This document shows, in pieces, positions 1 through 7,237 of a stretch of 49,203 nucleotides of DNA. The DNA is taken from NCBI GenBank assembly GCA_036676355.1, contig JAKFDA010000096.1:1-49203 (forward strand), given 5' to 3'. This stretch comes from ZC4RG42 sp036676355 (GTDB lineage Bacteria; Pseudomonadota; Gammaproteobacteria; Burkholderiales; SG8-39). Positions within the stretch are counted from its first letter, which is position 1. Every line of letters starts with the position of its first letter. The notes beneath the pieces are model-generated. The model worked only from the letters and a program-made list of their open reading frames with translations. It searched no databases and had not been told where the DNA came from. A program made the translations under genes and the position numbers.

Positions 1-1
1 G

Positions 2-136
2 GTGATGCCGGGGGACAACGTGTCGATCACGGTGACGTTGATTGCGCCGATTGCGATGGAAGAGGGCTTGCGCTTCGCGATTCGCGAAGGCGGCCGTACC
101 GTCGGCGCCGGCGTGGTCACCAAAATCATTGAATAA
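2..136 (+). CDS. tuf: Elongation factor Tu, C-terminal end (partial)
   Basis: The window opens inside a gene whose last 44 codons read as domain 3 of EF-Tu, the GTPase that delivers aminoacyl-tRNA to the ribosome. The visible end runs from VMPGDNVSITVTL through FAIREGGRTVGAGVV to a terminal KIIE, which is the usual EF-Tu ending. The 5' part lies outside the window. It stops 14 bp before rpsJ, so it is probably co-transcribed with the S10 block. I cannot tell whether the genome has a second tuf copy. Confidence 0.95.
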   Translation: MMPGDNVSITVTLIAPIAMEEGLRFAIREGGRTVGAGVVTKIIE

Positions 137-150
137 GGCGGTAAAGAATC

Positions 151-465
151 ATGGCCCTTGCTAGCCAAAAAATCCGAATCCGCCTGAAGGCGTTCGATTA
201 CAAACTGATCGACCAGTCGGCGCTGGAAATCGTCGATACGGCGAAGCGTACCGGCGCGGTGGTCAGGGGCCCGGTCCCGCTGCCCACCCGTATCGAGCGT
301 TTCGACATCCTGCGCAGCCCGCACGTCAACAAGACGTCGCGCGATCAGTTCGAGATCCGTACGCATCTGCGTCTGATGGACATCATCGATCCGACCGATA
401 AAACGGTCGACGCGCTGATGAAGCTCGATCTTCCTGCTGGTGTGGACGTAGAGATCAAGCTGTAG
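151..465 (+). CDS. rpsJ: 30S ribosomal protein S10
   Basis: A 104-residue S10 of normal family length. It is a component of the 30S head and also the NusE factor of antitermination complexes. The N-terminus (SQKIRIRLKAFDYKLID) and the internal GPVPLPTRIERFDILRSPHVNK stretch are diagnostic; the latter includes the long loop that enters the 30S core. It follows tuf by 14 bp. Unlike its downstream neighbours it is followed by a 153-bp gap with a strong inverted repeat, so expression of rplC onward may be separately tuned. Confidence 0.98.
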   Translation: MALASQKIRIRLKAFDYKLIDQSALEIVDTAKRTGAVVRGPVPLPTRIERFDILRSPHVNKTSRDQFEIRTHLRLMDIIDPTDKTVDALMKLDLPAGVDVEIKL

Positions 466-618
466 GCTTAGAACCTGAATTCAACGAGCTTCGCAAAACC
501 CGCGCGGCAAGTTGATCGAGTGCAAAAGTAAGTATCGCGAGCTTGGCTGACCCAGGCGAAGCTCGTATTTGTGAACCGCCGACCAATAGTAGTTGGCACT
601 CCGTTAGGAGAAATAACA
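466..618 (+). promoter_or_regulatory. rpsJ-rplC intergenic leader with competing inverted repeats
   Basis: This 153-bp gap is large for the operon. It holds ACGAGCTTCGC at 484-494 and its perfect 11-base reverse complement GCGAAGCTCGT at 556-566. A partial second copy of the 5' arm, CGAGCTT at 538-544, can pair with 559-565 instead. The two pairings are mutually exclusive, as in attenuators or protein-controlled leaders. A smaller CCAA/TTGG hairpin lies at 583-596, just before the TAGGAG ribosome-binding site (605-610). The folding is inferred by eye; no function has been shown. Confidence 0.5.
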
Positions 619-1263
619 ATGAGTCTGGGACTCGTCGGCCGCAAGGTCGGCATGACCCGCATTTTCACCGACGACGGCGATTCCGTCCCGGTGACCGTGC
701 TGGACGTGACCGACAATCGTGTGGCTCAAATCAAGAAGCCGGACACCGACGGTTATACCGCGGTGCAAATTACCTACGGCAAACGCCGCGCTTCCCGCGT
801 CAGCAAGGCCGAAGCGGGCCATCTCGCCAAGGCGGGGGTGGAAGCCGGTACGCTGACCCGTGAATTTCGTGTCGCCGAAGGCGACCTCGCCAACTTGCAA
901 GTGGGCGGCCAGATCGGCGTCGACGTGTTCAAGGTTGGTCAGAAGATCGATGTATCGGGAACCACGCAGGGTAAGGGTTTCTCGGGCGTGATCAAGCGTC
1001 ACAACTTCGGTTCCGGTCGCGCCAGCCACGGTAACTCGCGTTCGCACAACACGCCGGGTTCGACCGGTCAGGCGCAGGATCCGGGACGCGTATTCCCCGG
1101 CAAACGCATGCCGGGCCAATACGGCAACGTTACCCGCACCGTGCAGAATCTTGTTGTCGTGCGCGTCGATGCAGAGCGTGGTCTCCTCCTGGTGCGGGGC
1201 GCAGTGCCCGGCTCCAAGGGCGGCCATCTGATCGTGCGGCCCGCAGTGAAAGGAGCCGCGTAA
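619..1263 (+). CDS. rplC: 50S ribosomal protein L3
   Basis: A 214-residue L3, an early-assembly 50S protein whose internal loop reaches the peptidyl-transferase centre. The start is set at the ATG at 619 because it follows TAGGAG by 8 bases and gives the usual MSLGLVGRKVGMTRIF N-terminus; upstream in-frame codons give no homologous sequence. The family core (GKGFSGVIKRHNF, then GSTGQAQDPGRVFPGKRMPG) is intact, including the Gln in GSTGQ that PrmB methylates in other proteobacteria. The stop overlaps the rplD start by one base. Confidence 0.98.
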   Translation: MSLGLVGRKVGMTRIFTDDGDSVPVTVLDVTDNRVAQIKKPDTDGYTAVQITYGKRRASRVSKAEAGHLAKAGVEAGTLTREFRVAEGDLANLQVGGQIGVDVFKVGQKIDVSGTTQGKGFSGVIKRHNFGSGRASHGNSRSHNTPGSTGQAQDPGRVFPGKRMPGQYGNVTRTVQNLVVVRVDAERGLLLVRGAVPGSKGGHLIVRPAVKGAA

Positions 1264-1883
1264 TGGATCTGAAACTGATCAACGATCAAGGACAGAGCGA
1301 CTCGACTGTCGCCGGTTCCGACACGCTGTTCGGCCGTGATTACAACGAAGCCCTGGTTCATCAGATCGTCGTTGCCTATCAAGCCAACGCGCGCTTCGGC
1401 ACGCGTGCGCAGAAGGGCCGCGCTGAAATCAACAAGTCGAAGAAGAAACCGTGGCGCCAGAAGGGCACCGGCCGCGCTCGTGCGGGCAAGGCGTCCAGCC
1501 CGTTGTGGCGCGGAGGCGGCAAGATTTTCCCGTCCAGCCCCGATGAGAATTTCAGCCAGAAAGTGAACAAAAAGATGTACCGCGCCGGCATGGCGTCGAT
1601 CCTTTCGCAGCTCGTCCGCGAGGATCGCCTGAAAGTGGTCGAGAACTTCATCGTCGAATCGCCCAAGACCAGGCTGCTTGCGCAGAAGGTCAAGGATCTC
1701 GGTCTCGACGAAGTGCTGCTGCTGACGGACAACATCGACGAAAACCTGTATCTCTCGTCGCGCAACCTGCCCAACGTGCTGGTGCTCGACGTGACCGAGG
1801 CCGACCCGGTGGCGCTGGTGCACTTCAAGAACGTGCTGCTGACCAAGCAAGCAGTCGCCCGGATGGAGGAATTGCTGGCATGA
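1263..1883 (+). CDS. rplD: 50S ribosomal protein L4
   Basis: A 206-residue L4, which lines the exit tunnel. In Escherichia coli it also represses the S10 operon by binding its leader. The basic extended loop KKPWRQKGTGRARAGKASSPLWRGGG is fully present at about residues 60-85. The start codon shares a base with the rplC stop (TAATG), which indicates translational coupling, and its end overlaps rplW by four bases. If L4 autoregulation exists here, the structured gap upstream of rplC is a possible target, but the sequence alone does not show that. Confidence 0.98.
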   Translation: MDLKLINDQGQSDSTVAGSDTLFGRDYNEALVHQIVVAYQANARFGTRAQKGRAEINKSKKKPWRQKGTGRARAGKASSPLWRGGGKIFPSSPDENFSQKVNKKMYRAGMASILSQLVREDRLKVVENFIVESPKTRLLAQKVKDLGLDEVLLLTDNIDENLYLSSRNLPNVLVLDVTEADPVALVHFKNVLLTKQAVARMEELLA

Positions 1884-2203
1884 GTACTCAATTCGCTCAA
1901 GACCGCCTGATGCAAGTGCTGCTCGGTCCCGTTGTTTCGGAGAAGAGCACCTACGTCGGCGAGAAAAACAATGAAGTGGTGTTTCGCGTTGCGCGCGATG
2001 CGACCAAGCCGGAAATCAAGGCCGCGGTCGAACTGCTGTTCAGCACCAAGGACAAAAAGGTCGAGGTGAAAGGCGTGCGCGTTGCGAACGTCAAAGGCAA
2101 AGAAAAGCGTTTCGGTCGTTTCACCGGCCGGCGCGACAGCTGGAAGAAAGCATACGTGAGCCTTGCTGAAGGCAGCGACGTGAACTTCCAGGCGACGGAG
2201 TAA
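1880..2203 (+). CDS. rplW: 50S ribosomal protein L23
   Basis: A 107-residue L23 at the exit-tunnel rim, the docking site for trigger factor and SRP. Recognised by the N-terminal LGPVVSEKSTYVGE and the C-terminal KVEVKGVRVANVKGKEKRFGRFTGRR, including the surface Glu of VSEKS that contacts trigger factor in E. coli. The ATG overlaps the rplD stop by four bases. The N-terminal extension MSTQFAQDRLMQV is slightly longer than in E. coli. Confidence 0.97.
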   Translation: MSTQFAQDRLMQVLLGPVVSEKSTYVGEKNNEVVFRVARDATKPEIKAAVELLFSTKDKKVEVKGVRVANVKGKEKRFGRFTGRRDSWKKAYVSLAEGSDVNFQATE

Positions 2204-2206
2204 GCC

Positions 2207-3034
2207 ATGGCCCTGGTAAAAGTTAAACCGACATCGCCCGGTCGTCGTTCGCTGGTCAAGGTAGTGACGCCCGGTCTGCACAAAGGCAAGCCGCACGCTG
2301 CGCTGCTCGAGAAGAAGAGCAAGACGGCCGGCCGCAATAACAACGGCCGTATCACCACTCGACACATCGGCGGCGGTCACAAACAGCACTATCGCAAGGT
2401 CGATTTCCGTCGCAACAAGGACGGTATCCCGGCGAAAGTGGAGACGATCGAATACGATCCGAACCGCAGCGCGCATCTGGCGTTGCTGTGCTACGTCGAT
2501 GGCGAGCGCCGCTACATCATCGCGCCGAAGGGCGTGACGTCCGGTATGCAGTTGATCAGCGGCTCGGAAGCGCCGATCAAGGTCGGCAACGCGCTGCCGC
2601 TGCGTAACATTCCGGTCGGCTCGACCATTCACTGCATCGAAATGCAGCCGGGCAAAGGCGCGCAGATCGCGCGTTCCGCCGGCGCCGGCGTGCAGTTGCT
2701 GGCGCGCGAAGGCAGTTACGCGCAGTTGCGCCTGCGTTCTGGCGAAGTGCGCAAGGTGCACGTCGATTGTCGCGCCACGATCGGTGAAGTGGGCAACGAG
2801 GAGCATCAGCTCAAGAGCGTCGGCAAAGCCGGCCGCGTGCGTTGGCAGGGTATTCGCCCGACCGTGCGCGGTGTGGCGATGAACCCGGTCGATCACCCGC
2901 ATGGCGGTGGCGAAGGCAAGACGGCGGCAGGTCGTGATCCGGTCAGCCCGTGGGGGCAGCACACCAAGGGCCTGCGTACGCGTAACAACAAACGCACCAG
3001 CGGCATGATCGTCAGCCGCCGTTACAAGAAGTAA
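2207..3034 (+). CDS. rplB: 50S ribosomal protein L2
   Basis: A 275-residue L2, essential for subunit association and for the architecture of the peptidyl-transferase centre. The conserved C-terminal segment around NPVDHPHGGGEGKTAAGRDP, with the histidine implicated in peptidyl transfer, is intact. The N-terminal RNA-binding domain shows GRNNNGRITTRHIGGGHKQHYR. It begins 3 bp after rplW. Confidence 0.98.
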   Translation: MALVKVKPTSPGRRSLVKVVTPGLHKGKPHAALLEKKSKTAGRNNNGRITTRHIGGGHKQHYRKVDFRRNKDGIPAKVETIEYDPNRSAHLALLCYVDGERRYIIAPKGVTSGMQLISGSEAPIKVGNALPLRNIPVGSTIHCIEMQPGKGAQIARSAGAGVQLLAREGSYAQLRLRSGEVRKVHVDCRATIGEVGNEEHQLKSVGKAGRVRWQGIRPTVRGVAMNPVDHPHGGGEGKTAAGRDPVSPWGQHTKGLRTRNNKRTSGMIVSRRYKK

Positions 3035-3043
3035 GGATAGAAC

Positions 3044-3337
3044 ATGGCTCGTTCAGTCAAAAAAGGCCCGTTCGTCGATGCGCATCTGCAGAAGAAAGTG
3101 GATGCGGTACGCGGAACCAACGACAAGCGTCCGATCAAAACCTGGTCCCGCCGCTCGACCGTACTGCCGGATTTCATCGGCCTGACGATCGCGGTGCACA
3201 ACGGCAAGCAGCACGTGCCGGTGTATATCTCGGAAAACATGGTCGGCCACAAGCTCGGCGAATTCGCGCTGACCCGCACCTTCAAAGGCCACTCGGCCGA
3301 CAAGAAGGCACGCGGCGGCGCCGCGGGCAAGCGGTAA
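3044..3337 (+). CDS. rpsS: 30S ribosomal protein S19
   Basis: A 97-residue S19 of the 30S head, which binds 16S rRNA together with S13. The MARSVKKGPFVD N-terminus and the HNGKQHVPVYISENMVGHKLGEFA core are diagnostic. The C-terminus (KKARGGAAGKR) is a few residues longer than the 92-residue E. coli protein and is Gly/Arg/Lys-rich. It lies 9 bp after rplB and 9 bp before rplV. Confidence 0.97.
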   Translation: MARSVKKGPFVDAHLQKKVDAVRGTNDKRPIKTWSRRSTVLPDFIGLTIAVHNGKQHVPVYISENMVGHKLGEFALTRTFKGHSADKKARGGAAGKR

Positions 3338-3346
3338 GAGGGCGAT

Positions 3347-3697
3347 ATGGAAACTCAAGCGAAACTTTACGGCGTGCGCCTCTCTGCGCAGAAGGGCCGG
3401 CTGGTGGCCGATCTCATCCGTGGCAAATCGGTCGACAGCGCACTCAACATCCTGACGTTCAGCCCCAAGAGGGGCGCGGCGATCATCAAGAAGGTGCTCG
3501 AATCGGCGATCGCCAACGCCGAGCACAACGACGGCGCAGATATCGACGAGCTGAAGGTCACTCGCATCATGGTCGAGCAGGGCATGAGCCTGAAGCGCTT
3601 CCACGCGCGTGCGAAAGGTCGCGGTAACCGCATTCTCAAGCCGTCCTGCCATATCTTCATCACCGTGGGTGATGAAGCGACCCAAGCGAAGGCCTAA
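3347..3697 (+). CDS. rplV: 50S ribosomal protein L22
   Basis: A 116-residue L22, whose beta-hairpin lines the exit tunnel and is a site of macrolide-resistance mutations in other bacteria. The hairpin region EQGMSLKRFHARAKGRGNRILKPSCHI is intact and looks wild-type. The N-terminus (METQAKLYGVRLSAQKGRLVADLIRGK) matches the family. It ends 9 bp before rpsC. Confidence 0.97.
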   Translation: METQAKLYGVRLSAQKGRLVADLIRGKSVDSALNILTFSPKRGAAIIKKVLESAIANAEHNDGADIDELKVTRIMVEQGMSLKRFHARAKGRGNRILKPSCHIFITVGDEATQAKA

Positions 3698-3706
3698 GGA
3701 GCAAAG

Positions 3707-4618
3707 ATGGGACAGAAAATTCATCCGACCGGCTTTCGTCTTGCGGTCAACAAGAACTGGAGTTCGCGCTGGTTTGCCAACAGCAAGAATTTCCCGGGCA
3801 TGTTGAACGAAGACCTGAAGGTCCGCGAATACCTGAGAGCCAAGCTGCGGCACGCCTCCGTTGGACGCGTCATTATCGAGCGCCCGGCCAAGGACGCGCG
3901 TATCACGATTCATAGCGCACGCCCTGGTGTGGTGATCGGCAAGAAGGGCGAGGACATTGAAATCCTCAAGGCCGAACTGCGCAAGCTGCTGGGTGTCAAC
4001 GCCGTTCATGTGAACATCGAAGAAATCCGCAAGCCGGAGATCGATGCGCAACTGATCGCCGACTCGATTACGCAGCAGCTCGAAAAGCGGATCATGTTCC
4101 GCCGCGCGATGAAGCGCGCGATGCAGAATGCCATGCGCCTGGGCGCACAGGGCATCAAGATCATGAGCGCCGGTCGACTGAACGGCATCGAGATCGCACG
4201 GACCGAGTGGTATCGCGAAGGTCGCGTGCCGCTGCATACGCTGCGCGCCGATATCGACTACGGCACGAGCGAAGCGAAAACCACTTACGGTGTCATCGGC
4301 GTCAAGGTGTGGGTGTACAAGGGCAACATGCTGGCCAAGGGCGAGCAGCCCGCGCCCGCACCGGCCGGTGAAGACGAACAGCGTCGCGGGCGTCGCGGTC
4401 CCGGCCGCCCCGGCGGAGGACGTGACGGTGCACCGGGCGCGGGTCCGCGCGGTGGCGCCGGCCGTGGCCGTAGCGCTCGCAAAGACGAGACTGAAGTGAA
4501 ACCCGACGAAGCCGCAAAACCCGAAGCGGCAGCGCCTGCAGCGGATGCGGCCAAAAAGCCCGCCGCGAAGCGCGTGGTGAAAAAGGCGACAGGAGCGAAC
4601 GATGCTTCAACCAGCTAG
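3707..4618 (+). CDS. rpsC: 30S ribosomal protein S3 with long basic C-terminal tail
   Basis: S3 sits at the mRNA entry tunnel and takes part in mRNA helicase activity. The body (residues 1-211) is canonical, with the KH-domain GVVIGKKGED at 74-83 and the conserved TEWYREGRVPLHTLRADIDY. After YKGNMLAKGEQP it continues for about 90 residues. An Arg/Gly-rich stretch (about 226-258) is followed by an Ala/Lys/Pro/Glu stretch (about 262-293), giving 303 residues against 233 in E. coli. Other betaproteobacterial S3 proteins as I remember them also have a basic tail, but a shorter one. The last 17 bases overlap rplP, so the tail also carries the rplP start and ribosome-binding site. Confidence 0.97.
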   Translation: MGQKIHPTGFRLAVNKNWSSRWFANSKNFPGMLNEDLKVREYLRAKLRHASVGRVIIERPAKDARITIHSARPGVVIGKKGEDIEILKAELRKLLGVNAVHVNIEEIRKPEIDAQLIADSITQQLEKRIMFRRAMKRAMQNAMRLGAQGIKIMSAGRLNGIEIARTEWYREGRVPLHTLRADIDYGTSEAKTTYGVIGVKVWVYKGNMLAKGEQPAPAPAGEDEQRRGRRGPGRPGGGRDGAPGAGPRGGAGRGRSARKDETEVKPDEAAKPEAAAPAADAAKKPAAKRVVKKATGANDASTS

Positions 4619-5018
4619 ACAAAAATTCCGCAAACAGCAGAAGGGCCGCAACACCGGCATCGCTACGCGCGGCAACAAGGTGTCTTTCGGCGAATTCGGC
4701 CTCAAGGCGATGGGCCGCGGTCGTCTGACCGCGCGTCAGATCGAAGCTGCGCGTCGCGCCATGACCCGTCACATCAAGCGGGGCGGTCGCATCTGGATCC
4801 GGATTTTCCCGGACAAGCCGATCTCGACCAAGCCGGCCGAAGTGCGGATGGGTAACGGCAAGGGCAACCCGGAATACTTCGTTGCCGAAATTCAGCCGGG
4901 CAAAGTGCTCTACGAGATGGACGGCGTCGATGAAGCGCTGGCGCGCGAGGCTTTTGCGCTCGCACAGGCGAAGCTGCCGATCCGTACGCAGTTCGTGCAA
5001 CGTCAAATCGGAGCGTAA
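4602..5018 (+). CDS. rplP: 50S ribosomal protein L16
   Basis: A 138-residue L16, which contacts A-site tRNA. The start MLQPARQKFRKQQKGRN is canonical and follows GGAG inside the rpsC coding sequence, giving a 17-base overlap with rpsC. Family signatures GRLTARQIEAARRAMTRHIKRGG and RMGNGKGNPEYFVA are present. The arginine in KPAEVRMGNGKG is at the site hydroxylated by YcfD/RoxA in E. coli. Confidence 0.97.
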   Translation: MLQPARQKFRKQQKGRNTGIATRGNKVSFGEFGLKAMGRGRLTARQIEAARRAMTRHIKRGGRIWIRIFPDKPISTKPAEVRMGNGKGNPEYFVAEIQPGKVLYEMDGVDEALAREAFALAQAKLPIRTQFVQRQIGA

Positions 5019-5021
5019 GTG

Positions 5022-5216
5022 ATGAAAGCTACAGAACTACGCGCCAAAGACGAGGCGCAATTGAACCAGGAGTTGCTGGATCTGCTGAAGGCGCAATTTT
5101 CCCTGCGCATGCAGAAAGCGACCCAGCAACTCACGAACCACAGCCAGATCAAACGGACGCGCCGCGACATCGCCCGCGTACGCACGCTGCTGGCCGAGAA
5201 GGCGAGGGCTAAATAA
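5022..5216 (+). CDS. rpmC: 50S ribosomal protein L29
   Basis: A 64-residue L29, a two-helix protein near the tunnel exit. I use the ATG at 5022 (MKATELRAKDEAQLNQ), which matches the family; a GTG one codon earlier is possible but not needed. The helix-turn signature LLKAQFSLRMQKATQQL and the ending RRDIARVRTLLAEK are typical. Its stop overlaps the rpsQ start by one base. Confidence 0.96.
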   Translation: MKATELRAKDEAQLNQELLDLLKAQFSLRMQKATQQLTNHSQIKRTRRDIARVRTLLAEKARAK

Positions 5217-5497
5217 TGGCCGAACAGAATCCGACGCAGGCGGTGAAGTCGCCGACGGTACTTACCGGTCGCGTCGTCAGCGACAAAATGGACAAGACCG
5301 TGACGGTGCTGATCGAGCGGCGTGTCACGCATCCTCTCTACAACAAGATCATGACGCGCACGAAGAAGTACCATGCTCACGACGAGACCAACGAGATCAA
5401 GGAAGGCGATCTCGTGATCATCGAAGAGTGCCGTCCGCTTTCCAAGACCAAAGCCTGGAAAGTGACGAAGCTGGTCGAGAAGTCGAAGGCCGTTTAA
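5216..5497 (+). CDS. rpsQ: 30S ribosomal protein S17
   Basis: A 93-residue S17, an early 16S rRNA binder with an OB fold. It shows LTGRVVSDKMDKTVTVLIERRVTHPLYNKI and the ending CRPLSKTKAWKVTKLVEK. The N-terminus (MAEQNPTQAVKSPTV) is about ten residues longer than in E. coli. It is the last gene before a 161-bp gap carrying a probable promoter and hairpins, so it marks the S10/spc boundary. Confidence 0.97.
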   Translation: MAEQNPTQAVKSPTVLTGRVVSDKMDKTVTVLIERRVTHPLYNKIMTRTKKYHAHDETNEIKEGDLVIIEECRPLSKTKAWKVTKLVEKSKAV

Positions 5498-5658
5498 AAG
5501 AGTCGAAGAAAAAGCTTGCGCGGTGTCGCCGCGCTCGCTAAAATCTCGCGTTTTTCGCCGTCGCTATTTCTGCTGCTACGGCGTTCAGCCCGAACGGGCT
5601 CCAAGACTGACCGTAGCGCCCGGTGTCTCGGGCAGCGGGACAAGTTGGAGAGAGAGAA
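5498..5658 (+). promoter_or_regulatory. S10/spc boundary: candidate promoter and branched leader before rplN
   Basis: This 161-bp gap contains a sigma70-like pair TTGCGC (5516-5521) and TAAAAT (5539-5544), 17 bp apart. Downstream, GCTACGG (5575-5581) and CCGTAGC (5611-5617) can pair around an inner hairpin AGCCCG/CGGGCT (5587-5600). A second hairpin GCCCG/CGGGC (5618-5633) follows, giving a compact multi-helix leader ahead of the GGAG ribosome-binding site of rplN. The pairing is visible; promoter activity and any ligand are inferred. Confidence 0.5.
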
Positions 5659-6027
5659 ATGATCCAAATGCAGTCCGTATTGGACGTCGCCGACAACACC
5701 GGCGCGCGTGCAGTGATGTGTATCAAGGTGCTGGGCGGCTCGAAGCGTCGCTATGCCGGCATCGGCGACATCATCAAAGTCAGCGTGAAAGACGCTGCGC
5801 CGCGCGGCCGTGTGAAGAAGGGCGAAATCTACAACGCAGTGGTCGTGCGCACCGCCAAAGGCGTGCGTCGGCCGGATGGCTCGCTGGTCAAGTTCGATTC
5901 GAACGCGGCCGTGCTGCTGTCGAACAAGCTCGAGCCGATCGGCACCCGTATCTTCGGACCCGTCACCCGCGAATTGCGGACTGAGAAGTTCATGAAGATC
6001 GTGTCGCTCGCGCCGGAAGTGCTGTAA
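5659..6027 (+). CDS. rplN: 50S ribosomal protein L14
   Basis: A 122-residue L14, exactly the usual length, located at the subunit interface and a target of RsfS. The ATG at 5659 follows a TTGGAGAGAG ribosome-binding site and gives MIQMQSVLDVADNTGAR. The core CIKVLGGSKRRYAGIGDIIKVSVK and the C-terminal IFGPVTRELRTEKFMKIVSLAPEVL are canonical. First gene of the spc segment. Confidence 0.98.
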   Translation: MIQMQSVLDVADNTGARAVMCIKVLGGSKRRYAGIGDIIKVSVKDAAPRGRVKKGEIYNAVVVRTAKGVRRPDGSLVKFDSNAAVLLSNKLEPIGTRIFGPVTRELRTEKFMKIVSLAPEVL

Positions 6028-6038
6028 GGAGCGCCGCG

Positions 6039-6356
6039 ATGGAAAAGATTCGCAAGGGCGACGATGTGGTGGTGATCACCGGCCGTGACAAAGGCAAGCG
6101 TGGCACCGTTCAGCGTCGTGTCGGCAAGGACCATGTTGTGGTCGATGGCGTCAATCGTGTGAAAAAGCACGTGCGCCCGAACCCGATGAAGGGCCAGCAG
6201 GGCGGCATCGTCGACAAGGACATGCCGATTCATATTTCCAATGTGGCCCTGTTCAATCCGCAGACCAAGAAAGCCGATCGCGTCAGCGTGAAGACGCTCG
6301 ACGACGGCCGTGCCGTGCGTGTGTTCAGGTCGAACGGCGAGATGGTCGACGCATAA
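6039..6356 (+). CDS. rplX: 50S ribosomal protein L24
   Basis: A 105-residue L24, an assembly-initiator protein. The KOW motif is at the N-terminus (IRKGDDVVVITGRDKGKRGTV), followed by VDGVNRVKKHVRPNP. Spaced 11 bp from rplN and 12 bp from rplE. Confidence 0.97.
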   Translation: MEKIRKGDDVVVITGRDKGKRGTVQRRVGKDHVVVDGVNRVKKHVRPNPMKGQQGGIVDKDMPIHISNVALFNPQTKKADRVSVKTLDDGRAVRVFRSNGEMVDA

Positions 6357-6368
6357 GGACCGGAGAAG

Positions 6369-6908
6369 ATGGCTCGCTTACAAGAGTTTTACAAGGAAAC
6401 CGTGGTAGCCGCGTTGACCAAGCAGTTCGGCTACAAATCGGTGATGGAAGTGCCGCGCATTCAGAAGATCACGGTCAATATGGGCGTCGGCGAAACGGTG
6501 CAGGACAAGAAGATTCTCGACAATGCCGTCGGCGATCTCACCAAGCTGACCGGACAGAAGCCCGTGGTCACGAAAGCGCGCAAGTCGATTGCGACTTTCA
6601 AGATCCGCAAGGACTATCCGATCGGATGCATGGTGACCCTGCGCGGTCAGCGCATGTATGAATTCCTGGATCGCCTGGTGACGATCGCAATGCCGCGCAT
6701 TCGCGACTTCCGTGGCGTGTCGGGACGCGCTTTCGATGGCCGCGGCAATTACAACCTCGGCGTCAAAGAGCAGATCATTTTCCCGGAAATCGAGTACGAC
6801 AAAATCGATGCACTGAGGGGAATGAACATCAGCATCACCACGACTGCGAAGACGGACGACGAAGCGCGTGCGCTTCTCGCTGCCTTCAAATTTCCGTTCA
6901 AGAACTGA
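6369..6908 (+). CDS. rplE: 50S ribosomal protein L5
   Basis: A 179-residue L5, the 5S rRNA-binding protein of the central protuberance. Recognised from MARLQEFYKETVVAALTKQF, KITVNMGVGE, KPVVTKARKSIATFKIRKDYPIG and the C-terminal FPEIEYDKIDALRGMNISITTTA. Normal length. In E. coli the S8 repressor site lies near the start of this gene; I did not identify a convincing equivalent here. Confidence 0.98.
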   Translation: MARLQEFYKETVVAALTKQFGYKSVMEVPRIQKITVNMGVGETVQDKKILDNAVGDLTKLTGQKPVVTKARKSIATFKIRKDYPIGCMVTLRGQRMYEFLDRLVTIAMPRIRDFRGVSGRAFDGRGNYNLGVKEQIIFPEIEYDKIDALRGMNISITTTAKTDDEARALLAAFKFPFKN

Positions 6909-6920
6909 AGGGTTGCGGAT

Positions 6921-7226
6921 ATGGCCAAGACTGCCGTCATCAACCGCGAGCTGAAGCGTCGCAAGACCGTAGCGAAGTTCGCTGCCAAGCGGGCTGCGCT
7001 GATCGCCGCGAGCAAGGACCAGAGTGCGACCGATGAGGATCGCGCTGCTGCACGCGCCAAATTGCAGGCATTGCCGCGCGATGCCTCGCCGACACGGCTG
7101 CGCAATCGCTGCGAACTCACCGGTCGTCCGCGCGGCGTGTTCCGCAAGTTCGGCCTCGCACGTAACAAGCTGCGCGATATCGCCATGAAAGGCGAAGTGC
7201 CTGGCTTGACCAAGGCAAGCTGGTAA
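6921..7226 (+). CDS. rpsN: 30S ribosomal protein S14 (zinc-free long form)
   Basis: A 101-residue S14 of the long form. It lacks the paired CxxC motifs of the short zinc-binding form; only one cysteine is present, in LRNRCELTGRPRG. The end FRKFGLARNKLRDIAMKGEVPGLTKASW is canonical. It sits in the 30S head near the P site. Confidence 0.97.
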   Translation: MAKTAVINRELKRRKTVAKFAAKRAALIAASKDQSATDEDRAAARAKLQALPRDASPTRLRNRCELTGRPRGVFRKFGLARNKLRDIAMKGEVPGLTKASW

Positions 7227-7237
7227 GGAGTCATCGT

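Noticed and set aside
1379..2962. A 527-codon open frame on the minus strand inside rplD-rplW-rplB
   Set aside because: It is antisense to three certain ribosomal protein genes and encodes no recognisable domain; high GC coding regions often leave the opposite strand open.
3053..4237. A 394-codon minus-strand open frame over rpsS-rplV-rpsC
   Set aside because: Antisense to conserved genes, with low-complexity His/Arg/Asp-rich translation.
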